Of a DNA stretch of 64,000 nucleotides, positions 36,401-46,600 are shown piece after piece. Every line of letters starts with the position of its first letter. Positions within the stretch are counted from its first letter, which is position 1. This DNA comes from Branchiostoma floridae. Lineage: Eukaryota > Chordata > Leptocardii > Amphioxiformes > Branchiostomatidae. Made by a program: the position numbers and the translations under genes. The stretch lies in the NCBI RefSeq assembly GCF_000003815.2, contig NC_049989.1, positions 6,706,734 to 6,770,733 of the forward strand, given 5' to 3'. The notes beneath the pieces are model-generated. The model saw only the letters and a program-made list of their open reading frames with translations. It did no database searches and was not told the DNA's origin.

Positions 36401-37608
36401 TTTAGTTGTAAAGTGAGAGAATTATCTACGAAATTGTCCGCAAAACACCGGAGCACGAGTGCACTACGCTTTGACGAATCCAATATGGCGGCTCCCAGGG
36501 GTTAAATAGGGTCGTTCGTGACGTCATACTCATACCTGATTGGCTTAAAATAGGGCATACGTAATGCATCTTTTCCATGTTTCGCAACTTTCCATACAGT
36601 GCAAAGTTGAAAAGCGCATTATTAAACAGCCACACAACACTATGTAATAATGCTTTGCATACTCGAGAAACCACTTTCTTCATAGGAGCCAATGCTGATT
36701 GGGACGAAACTTGATTTATGGGGACTTGATATGTGCCTGTGTCCAAAACAAATTAATGTTAAACTTAATGAAGCTATGAAGTCAAGAGGCATCCCCTGTA
36801 TTAGAATACAACCTGCTTGATGAAGTCAAGGATGACTATGCAGTTTTAGGATCTGCACTTTTGGGAGATGCGGGTAATGCAAAGAGAATGTTGCTAGGGT
36901 CCTGGGAAAGGCATTAACGTTGCGTAAACACCATTCTAGAAATCCTGTCGCAAATGGTATCAGGACACTTATGAACATGTATCATCAACATGTAACAGAA
37001 TATGTTGGTTTGTGCCTGCATGTTTCATCACATGGATCTGAGTGATGTCCTTGGTCAAGGGCAATTGGATCTTTTACTCTTTACTTTTCCTTACAAATTT
37101 TGCCATTAACAATTCACTGACCATATATGGTAATCTCAATCATATAACCAGCAAAAGCCTTTCACACTGCCATGCAACTGAGAAGCACCCAAGCAAAAAA
37201 AGGCAGAGAGAAAAGTTTGCAACACCAGCAAAAAATCTTTATTAACCTAATACCAACACAAGGTCATTTTGAGGGTACATTTTGTATTACATAGAATGCC
37301 CTTGATCACTCTTATATAAAATTGTGAATTCATTGACATGCTGCTTGTTGTTTATTAATATAATAAACACCCAAAAATTAGTCTTAGCCAACAACACTCT
37401 TCTTGTTTTCTTAGTACATTCAGTGTACAACAGTTATATATATATAAATTTCATGCAGTATGAAGTCTTCATAATCATCTTCTGGCCTTCAATGTGAAGC
37501 TCTCATGTATTTATTATCTGCATCTTCCTTTCACTGTGCATACTATCAACAGCAGTAAAAGCATCTTAATACTGACCACTATATCATAACTTATAACACT
37601 CAATACAC
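36401..37608. other. Intergenic: CHCHD2 promoter side and ARL6IP4 3' side
   Basis: Promoter motifs lie at 36482-36546. From about 36550 to 37608 I see no supported gene; the part nearest 37608 is presumably ARL6IP4 3' UTR on the minus strand. The plus-strand open frame at 37042 has no recognisable domain. Confidence 0.55.
36482..36546. promoter_or_regulatory. Putative CHCHD2 promoter: YY1, CRE and CCAAT motifs
   Basis: Within 150 bp upstream of the CHCHD2 ATG are a perfect YY1-type site AATATGGCGGC (36482-36492, plus strand), a perfect CRE TGACGTCA (36519-36526) and an inverted CCAAT box (attgg, about 36538-36542). There is no TATA box. YY1/NRF-type control is typical of nuclear genes for mitochondrial proteins. 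The assignment rests on motif matches only. Confidence 0.5.
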
Positions 37609-39684
37609 TTATTTATTCAGGCCCAGACCCCGCATGAAGCTGAGTCCATCTCCTTGTGTGGCTTGCTGAGGGGACAGAAAAAGATCACAGAAGTCAATTT
37701 ACAAGGAACTTAATGAGTATACAAATAACAATGCTATAATTCCTTGCCAAATAAGTGGGTAATCTTAAGCACACAACAGCAAAGGCATACTTGACAACAA
37801 TGCATGTTAACTAAATATGAATAATTGGTGATTAGAGATTTCAGACTTCAAGCCCTTGTCTACAATGCTTCACAACCCTTCTACATTTTGTATTCCCAGA
37901 GGCAAAAATATCACAAAATATGCAGCACTGAAGATGCCGCATTGTACAAATTGGAAATCACAACAAGACAGAGAGACAAGCCAAAAATGATTCTGCGGAT
38001 CCACTGGTTGGAAGCTTATTTCTGTTGATACTAATTATTGTACAATGCTACCAGTATACTTTCTTCTAACACTAAGCTGTACGTGAATCAAATTTCAAAT
38101 TGGACCCATCATTGATCCTGAAAAAGATGACAGAGGGCATTGAAAGTTTGATAGTTCAGCATTTAATTTCAAATTATCACCCCCTTAAAGTAAGTTAGAG
38201 TAAAGTAACAAAGACTAATGTGTACCTTTAGATAATCTGAATGAAAACTTCAGCCCCAGAATGGACTCACCTGGTTAATCTGTTTATGTCTTTCCTTGCT
38301 CACAATCTCTTCAATAATCTCCCCATCTCCTTTTACCAGTCTGAGAATGAACCAATGAAAATAAAAGAAGGGATTATGGAATGCTACATTTACAGATACA
38401 ATGATTAGACAGACAAAATATTGATCAATCATATAAACCATATCACAAGAAGAATCATTGTGGTGAGTCATTCCTTGTTTGTAAACACAGTTATTTATAC
38501 CTGTTCCTTCCAGTATCAGGGTCGAACACTCTCCGAACTACACTCTGTTGTTTTTCCCACTCTTCCTTTGTCATCGGACGCATGGAGGAAGCCTTAGCAC
38601 TGTCATCTGGGGTAAGCAATGAGCAAAAATGTACGCTGAAAACCATACAAGGGACAGCAGCAGCTGTGTTTTATATATCTGATGAATTACAATGCATTAT
38701 AAAGGAAATGTGACATCAAACTAATTTTCTATTCAAAAAATGACCATAGAGTTGGAATTTTTATGTGCTTAAATGATCATAATCACTGGGAAAGATAATA
38801 ATGGAAACTCACAGTGAGCCTCTATTATTTAAAACTATTCTCAGGCCAAAGCTATATAATAGGTATAACAACAATAACAACAACAGTTCTGAGAATGGCT
38901 TGTCACCCCTACGACACTGAGCATTAATAAAGCAAGAAAGCTAATGTTGATGACTGCTGACATGGAAGTATTGCATTTTTGAGTTTTGATGATCAAAAGG
39001 AAGAATGCACAGACCCTTAGTTTCATTAGTACTTGTAGCTGGCATCAACGTAGGTCCCTGCAACACTCCACTTTCTGCCATTTCTGATAACCTCCTCTTT
39101 TCTTTTTTTCTTTGTTTCTTCTCCTTTTTCTTCCTTTTCTTCTCAGCCTTTTTCTTCTTCTTTCTTTCCTTTTTCTGTTTCTTTTTTGCTCTCTTCCTCT
39201 CTTGAGAACTGTCAGAAGAACTTTCACTACTTGAACTCTCATTGTCTTTGGTTTTCTTTTTCTCTTTCCCTTTGCTGTGACCTCTTGTCTCAGAAGAAGA
39301 CCTAGATGAGGAACTGCTGTTTTTTCTCTTCTTTGTCCTTTTTGATCTTTTCCTCTTTCTTCTTCTCTCAAAACTTGAGTCACTGGACTCAGAGCTACTG
39401 CTACTGCTTGAAGAAGACCTGCTCAGTCGCCTCTTCCTTCCCAAGTCTTTGGGTACAGAGGATGACTGAGACATGCTTCTACTTTTCTGACTGTCCCTGG
39501 AGGTTGTCCTTGCCCGTGTTCTTTCTCTCGAGTCCTTTTTAGCTCTCGGAGACTCAAGTGCATTTCTGTTCCTCACTGAGTCTGAGTGAGACCTATCCCT
39601 GTCTCGTGACCTTTCTTGCCTTGACCGATGCCGTTCCTGCTTGGGACTTGACGATCGAGATATGGGTGATCTTGAACGAGGCAT
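37609..39684 (-). CDS. ARL6IP4: ARL6IP4 (SRp25-like) RS-rich nuclear speckle protein
   Basis: Exons 39015-39684, 38501-38606, 38271-38340 and 37609-37665 join in phase to 300 residues. The first exon encodes a long low-complexity region: RS dipeptides, Ser runs (about residues 91-101), and Lys/Arg blocks ending in KKxKK repeats that act as nuclear or nucleolar localisation signals. The three small exons encode the conserved C-terminal module with [39 protein letters not shown] and [14 protein letters not shown], which matches vertebrate ARL6IP4. The protein is a splicing-associated SR-like factor of nuclear speckles and nucleoli that was first found as an ARL6 partner. The gene is head-to-head with POP5 (857 bp between ATGs), so a shared promoter region is possible. 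Confidence 0.92.
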
Positions 39685-40540
39685 CTTATCTGATGCTGTG
39701 CGTGTCTTCCTTCCAAAATTCTGTGCGTGATGTCACATCCTAGTGATCCTACTCATTCAGTTCATCAGATCATGAGTCCGAGCATTCCATGGGTTTTAGC
39801 TGAAATAGGTGATATAATTGACAATTGTTGCCGTTTAACACAAATTTTGATTACGAAAACAGATCCTCTACAGAACAGTCTAGTGTATGTTATCAAATAA
39901 GAATAAGTTGGAAGAGAGCAACATCAAGAAGATCTATGAAAACAACATCAAGAAGATCTAACTTTATCTTCTTCAATGCATTTTGATAATCAATGAAAAT
40001 ATCCTAACTGTGTCGGCATTCGCTCTACGTAAATGATATTACTTAACTCCAAGAATAATATGGTGACTGAAAATGTCATCTATCTAATCAGAAATTTACC
40101 ATAACTTGTATAACATGCACTGATCCGCAACTTACAAACGTAACCTACAAACCTTGTGACCAGGCACGCTTTCTTTTCGCCATTTAGACTATTCCACTCT
40201 AGTGACATGGGGAGGTTGGAAATGCAGATTTTGAAAGCCCTTAAATTCTCAACAAGTATGAATGATGTATAGATGTTAATCTCATATCAAATCAAATATA
40301 AAAAATCATATCAAATATTTATACTTAGCAACGGTGATAGCTAGAAACGTATGATAGACTTATATTTTCACTTTTTGTACCATTGAAACAATTGGCAATT
40401 CTTGTAACCTCTGACCCTAAGCAAGACTCGTCGTGCGGTGGCGTTTTTAATTTCCAAGTTTCCAGTTTATAATTTGGAATTATCCTGATGTGAAGCTTAA
40501 ATCTGCTGGAACAAGTTTGTTTTTGATGTAGCCTTTGAGA
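39685..40540. other. Divergent intergenic region between ARL6IP4 and POP5
   Basis: 856 bp separate the two start codons on opposite strands. The interval holds both 5' UTRs and presumably both promoters. I saw no TATA box at a convincing position and no repeat family member; a 17-bp stretch (aacatcaagaagatcta) is repeated near 39920-39961. Confidence 0.55.
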
Positions 40541-42584
40541 ATGGTTCGCTTCAAACACAGGTAAAATCCATTCTTTATATGAATTATTAGGAAACACTAA
40601 CGTTACTTTAATTTTGGGGAGGGGGGCACTACAAAAAATGAAGGAAGAGGGGATGGAAGAAGATGGATAATTGGGAATAGGGTAGATTTTAAGCACCTGG
40701 ATTGGAGGTAGGGCAAGGTAATCAAGTTATGCAGGATTGCAGGATTGAAATTAAGGTAGGGACAAAACCTGATTTGTACCTCTTCCACCCCCTTCACATT
40801 TTGTAGAACAGACCAGTTGGAAAATTTGGAAACTTATGATATTTGATAATTCACTTTATATGCTGTAGGCATTGACATGGATGATAACAGTGTAGATATT
40901 TCTTTTTAATACCTAACATTATATGAATAGTAGAGCCTGCAGTTCATAATACCAACTCAAGTTCTGCCGTATTTACTATATGCAAACTGGCTAAATGAGA
41001 CAAAAAGATTATGATTACATAATACTGTAATTTACTTTGTCTTCTCGGTACCAAACTCTCACGGTCTGAGAAATTTTAACTTGTTCTCGGAACTAGATGT
41101 TCACGGTGAACGAATTATTTGGTATCGTCACCAAGACGAATTATTTGTTATCGGTAATGAAAAGTTCACGTTACAGTCGTCACCGTGAAAACCGTGAACA
41201 TAAAAGTACATTGAAAAAATCAGGAATTACAGTACACCATTTCCCCTTGTAAACTTGCAGGTATGTCTTGGCTGAGCTTGTATTCGGCAATGACCTGTTG
41301 GTGTACAACGTCACCCAGCGTGTTGTGTATGCTGCAGTACGGGACATAATAGAACAGCTGCATGGTGGATACGGTATAGGACTCTTCACCCCAGGAATGT
41401 CAGGTGAGTGATATGTGAAATAGTTAATATGAACTACAGTCTCCAAGCAGATTGTACAGAGGGAGGAGCATTATCATTTTCTAACAGTAACATACATCCT
41501 TTCCATAGCATATGATCTTACGAGCATGCGTCTGCTTGGAGATCATGAAATATGTTACGTTACATATGTAGACGTAGCCGGTGCAATGGCCTAGTGGGTA
41601 GAGTGTTCGCCTTCGGAAGGTCGTGAGTTCGATCCTGGCCGAGTCATACCAAAGACTTTAAAAATGGTACATGCTGCTTTCTCTGCTTAGCACTCAGCAT
41701 TCGGGAAAGAGTATGGAAGTTGAACACACACCACTACCAGTGGACTAGCCCCTTGCTGTAGTGCTTTTGTTGTGTGTGGCCCAGGGCTAATGAAACAGAG
41801 ATGGGCACTTTAGATATTGTTTCTACTTCTAGTGAAGTACATCAATGAGTACACGCGGATGGTGATGGTACGGTGTCGGAGGGAGAACCTGAAGATACTG
41901 GCCTCTGCCATTCCATTCATCAAACACCTGCCAGATGGCAAGGGAGGACAGTTTCCATGTTTCCTGAGAACACTACATGTAGGAGGTACCAGGAGCCTTC
42001 TTGTGGTCATTCTTTTTTTCCACCCATTTAGGGCTTTTTGTCATGTAAAAGAACTGGCAACTGTTATACTTGGTATAACTAGTATCATTCCTCCTGTAGT
42101 GTGATAGGCTGTCATGAGTAAGGTTAGTAGGTTGTCATAGACTGGATGTAGCTCTACATTTTTGAAGTCATAAAGTATGCTGATAAGTGCAACCTTCTTT
42201 TCAGGAAGTATAAAAGCCTGCCAGAAGTGGCTGGTACAACACAACAGACAAGTCCTACCCACCCTGCTGCTGAGGTGCACAAGTGAAGGTGGGTTCATTT
42301 TATAAATCATGAAGATTTTGCATCTGTGCTGCCAGTTTATGTACAAATGATTATACAGGACAACTGTAGTCAGTTCTATATATTATGTATAGATGTACTT
42401 TTTTATTTCTGCTATCGGCATATTGGCCTTGTCCTTGCTGCTGATGAAAAGTATTCACACCTACTTGTGATCTGACTTGTGACCTATTTTTCTTACAGAG
42501 GAAAAATCCAGAATGAGGAAGTCCATTTTCGATAGTACCATCGTGAAGGAAGAGCCCTGGACTGAAGGGAAAAATGACACATAG
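40541..42584 (+). CDS. POP5: Ribonuclease P/MRP protein subunit POP5
   Basis: Exons 40541-40560, 41261-41403, 41833-41985, 42205-42288 and 42499-42584 give 161 residues (human POP5 has 163). The first exon encodes only MVRFKHR, the diagnostic start of the family (MVRFKHRYLL in human). Later conserved segments include VKYINEYTRMVMVRCRRE, SAIPFI and FLRTLHVGGSIKACQKWL. POP5 has an RRM-like fold and pairs with RPP14-type subunits in RNase P (pre-tRNA 5' end removal) and RNase MRP (rRNA processing) in the nucleolus. The acidic/Ser C-terminus is shorter than in human. Intron 1 carries a 212-bp MITE that abuts the exon 2 acceptor region; intron 2 carries a TIR element and a SINE. Confidence 0.93.
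41023..41234. mobile_element. 212-bp TIR element (MITE), copy 2, in POP5 intron 1
   Basis: Termini TACTGTAATT and AATTACAGTA; same 212-bp length as the copy at 13234-13445 and alignable throughout. The interior has palindromic ttcacggtgaac and gtcaccgtga motifs. Its right end lies only 26 bp upstream of POP5 exon 2, so it probably overlaps the branch-point area. Confidence 0.88.
41439..41543. mobile_element. TIR element, CTCCAAGCAGA family, in POP5 intron 2
   Basis: The left end ctccaagcaga and right end tctgcttggaga form a perfect inverted repeat about 100 bp apart. The ends match the family at 8685-8839, but the interior differs and is shorter, so this is a related subfamily or deletion derivative. 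Confidence 0.7.
41577..41815 (+). mobile_element. tRNA-derived SINE in POP5 intron 2
   Basis: The 5' part (41577-41650) has a pol III A box (TGGCCTAGTGGG) and a B box (gagttcgatcctgg) at tRNA-like spacing. It lacks a clear acceptor stem and is followed by about 160 bp of tRNA-unrelated body. It is therefore a tRNA-derived SINE rather than a tRNA gene. The exact 3' end and target duplication were not resolved. Confidence 0.7.
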
Positions 42585-43618
42585 CTTTCATGGTACAGAT
42601 GTCATGCCATGTGAAGTGGGATGTCTGGATATTTTTTTTCTGTTGTACAACAAAATTCAATTATCACTGTATAATGTCACGTTTCCTGTATCAAATCATG
42701 ATGAAAGTTGCAAATGCAACATTTATGAGTATTTTCATATTTCAAAGTCTCTATTAAATGATTGTTGTTTGTACATAATACTTGTGAATTAGTTTATTTT
42801 TACAGTACTAGAACAAAACATAACATGTTTTGAACATTCATATTGACAAACTCCAACTGTGTTTTGTGACTTGCACTCTTGATTGTGTTTCGTACTCAAA
42901 GTCAGAATTAGAGTACTAAGTATACAGAACATTTCTACTACAACTGCTTAAGTTTGATATAGTCTCCATAACTTTCCTTCATAGCAAGCGTGTCAACCTT
43001 ACAACTAAATGACTTGTCATTTAGTACATTTAACAATATGTTGGATCAACTTGTATGGATATGTAAACAAACAGCATAAGTATACCATATCCAATTGTCA
43101 TTTAGCTCTTGTACAAATATAAAGCCCTTTTTTTCTCAACTTGCCAGCATTACACAATTACATGTGTACATATCTATATAAACATTCTTTTCAGAAATGA
43201 ATAGTATATCTTAGCATACTGCATCTCGAGCCGCGAAATAAAAAAAAATAACATATCTACTTTCACCAGACACAAGTTTGTGCCATACTTACTGCACAAC
43301 ATACACTTTAGGAATAATATCACCCTTTCCTTGCCTATATGAAATAAAAAATACAATGAAAACGATCAGAATAGTTTAACACCTCAAATGGAAATGATCC
43401 TTTTCACTATTCTAGCAAGCTTGAACAGAGCTGCACCCGAACATACTCTCTGGGTATGTTTTTTTTTACTGCATGTAAAAGGTTGTACCTTAATTCCCTC
43501 ACTTACATTTCTGCCATTATCATACCCTTTCTCCTCTCAAGTATATTTCTAAGCCTTGTTGGCTTGAAAGGTTTTACTTTACAAAGGAATCTGTGATATC
43601 TGATGTTAAAGTTGCAGG
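42585..43618. other. Tail-to-tail interval between POP5 and TYW1
   Basis: The two stop codons face each other across 1,034 bp. The interval should contain both 3' UTRs. An ATTAAA near 42752 could serve POP5 and a minus-strand AATAAA near 42793-42798 could serve TYW1, which would make the transcripts overlap slightly. No further gene is seen. Confidence 0.55.
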
Positions 43619-46600
43619 CTAACACCCAGAAATGTCCTTTCTGTTCTTCCTGTACCATCTGGTTTCCTGGGGATCGAACCCTTGTTCCCTGCTCCCAAAC
43701 ACAGCCCAGCTGGGTGTTTTGGCCATGTAGTCCTCAGCACTGAACATCTTGTCCCCCCCACTGTCGGTGTAGTCTGCTATCAGCTGGTGGAACTTTTGGT
43801 AGTCGATCCATGTCCACCACTCACTACCCTTCTTAAACTGAAGGCAAGGAAGACGAGTAATATTTGTAAATCATCATGTGTTAACAGAGGCATATGTTTT
43901 TTATGCATCTATATAATTATAAGTGAACTGTATAGATGGAACTGTTGCCTTTTTGATATATCACTAAGTACCTCTGCGATTAATTTCATCAGGTTGGAAA
44001 ATGTTAACTTCCTTATTTATTACTGCTAGACAACAGCAATATTTGTATATATGACAACTATCATTCTTGTGCGTATGACAACACGTTATGTTTGGGACTG
44101 CATGATTGTACGACACTTCTTTATGTTTGTAACTGCATTGTATCTGTCAGCAGCAACACCTTAGCTGCAGTGTGGAATGGTACCAGCCAGTAGGATGTTG
44201 TTGATTGTTTTTAGATCCTGGTTTTGCATATAGAGCCGTGTCATCCAATAAGTAGTGCAAATAGGACCTCTAGCAGTTTGGAGCAGAAGTGCATCACCTT
44301 TGTATTGGCCAACAGCACACAGTTGGAGTGTTCATGCTCAGCAGCGATCTCGTATGCAGGCAGCTGATCTGCAAGCTGCTGGACAAAGTTGACGACCTCT
44401 TCATGCCAGGGGATGTTTGCCATGGACAGATTACTGGCCTTGGACTCTCCACAATACGTGACACCCTGCAAAGAAACAACGGAATAATCATGTTTAACAC
44501 AGTAGAAGCCGTTTAATTGCACTCCCCATTTGCCAGCACATTTTGTGCAATTATCCAGATGGTGCAGAAAGCAAAGTAATTCATATGGACCGCATCACTG
44601 CAGGACTTCTTTTTTTTTTTATTTACTNNNNNNNNNNNNNNNNNNNNNNNNNNNNNNNNNNNNNNNNNNNNNNNNNNNNNNNNNNNNNNNNNNNNNNNNN
44701 NNNNNNNNNNNNNNNNNNNNNNNNNNNCCGCAAAACAAGGCTCGTGGAGCCCTCAAGCGTTTTGGGTTACATTACTGAATTGTGAAGAGAGATGTTTGTT
44801 TACCCTTAATTTAAACAGTTTCAGGCTGTACCCTGTGGGGAAGCAAGTCCGTGGAAGCTTATTCCATAGCGATGTTGTTCTAGGAAAAAAGCTCTGAGCG
44901 TGGAACTTCCTCCTGTTAGGTGGATTGTGGAGGAAAAAAAGGATGATTTGTTTCCGTGGAAGTGGCTAAACGGGTTCTTGCTGTGAAGGTTCGTATTGAA
45001 GGCACAAGTGAATGAAGTTCTGCCGAGCATTTACCATGGAAGTACCGATAGAAAAGTGCTAGACTAGCTACATCACGCCTTTGGGCCAATGGTTGTAGTG
45101 TGGCGAATAAGTCGCTGCCAACAATGTTCCTTAACCGTTTTTGTACTCTATTGAGGCAGGTCAGGGAGTTCTGGGAGGCTCCGGCCCAAATGTGACAACA
45201 ATATTCCATTTTGGGCCTTATCTGACTCTTATAAAGATAAAGAATAGCGGAGGGGGTAAGATATTTTCTGGTTCGGTACTTCTGTGGAGATTCTGTGCAA
45301 TTAACAGAAGTGTGCAATTACCCATTGTGCAGTTAACTGGCTTCTACCGTATAATTCACTGGCTGCAGGAATTAAGAGCTGGAAGAATGTCTAAACAATA
45401 ACAAATTTGAAATTTCATTCATCCCTTCCCATGTCAACCTGCTTTAAAGTTAACAAAAAAAATATGCTAGCAATTCCAAGAAAATTTGCTAAATATTAGG
45501 CTGCTTTCCATTTTGAATCTACAACAGTTTTACCCATCTGACACTTACTTTGACTTCAATGAAGTCTGGCTTTCCAATCTCAACCAACTGGGCATAGTTC
45601 TCAATCTCATCAACGTTCCAAGCCTTCACCAGAGTCAGTCTGTACACAGTCCTCTGGCCCTGCAAAGCAACAATATTTTAGGAGGATTGACATTTCCTTT
45701 CAGAGTCTGTTATGATTTAAACATGTACATAGAACATATACCTACCATTGGGTACCTACTAGGTCTACCTACCCTGTCCCTTGATCTCTAGGTTGTTGGA
45801 GGGACAAGGTAGACACATAAAGAGAGAGAGCTGTCTCCAGGCTCATCTTTACCTTGCCATGGGCAGCCTTTCCTGCAGACTCAGGGACGTCCTAAGTGCA
45901 TGAAAATCACCAAAAAAAGGAACATACATACATATCATATACCATGTATACAACGCATTTCCCATACCTTTTCAGACAGTGCTTTCAGACTGTCTAAGAA
46001 TCTGGGCCAAAAGTCCCTGAAGAGTGGCCTGTCTATCTTCTTCAGACTGTCCTTCGTGCTGGCATCCACACTTACATACAGCTGGGTCACTGGGTCCATG
46101 TTCCTGGGGAAAACAACATGTTTGATGGCATTGGCATTGGAAAAACATATGTCCTGGTTACATGCCTGTAAGCTAAATTTGATTTATGATTGCACCTTCA
46201 TCTTATCAAGTGTTATCTAGAACAGGTTTCTCTTTAACTATTGCAGTACAAGTCCAATGCATGCCTCTACATCTGAAAACAAAGTTGTGTCATAATCTAT
46301 CTGTAAATCCTACCTGATGGCATCAGGAAACTGTGCATTGGTGACCAGGAAGGAGGAGATCCTGTGACTGTGCAGCAGTTGGACAAACGTGTTGATCTGT
46401 GGGTACATGATGGGTTCTCCCACCAGGGACAGGGCACAGTGCTGCACATCCATGGCCTCTGCCAGCCGCTCAGGTTTCACACCAGGTACTCCTGGACGTG
46501 AAATAAATGATGTGAATTGGAGTAAGTCCCAGAACATACAATTCCACCATCATCTGCACAGATTTGTGTCCCATAAGGGAAAGGACAGGAAAGTGATCCT

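Larger units (their letters stand above)
44500..45350. mobile_element. TIR-bounded composite insertion in a TYW1 intron
   Basis: The left edge (44501-44522) reads agtagaagccgtttaattgc and the right edge (45327-45350), in reverse complement, ggtagaagccagttaactgc: about 22-bp imperfect inverted repeats. Between them lie further gtgcaatta motifs, an assembly gap and a LINE fragment. The simplest reading is a small DNA element later invaded by a retrotransposon. Confidence 0.55.

Noticed and set aside
41577-41650. Functional tRNA gene
   Set aside because: A and B boxes are present, but the acceptor and anticodon stems do not pair convincingly and a tRNA-unrelated body follows, so a SINE is more likely.
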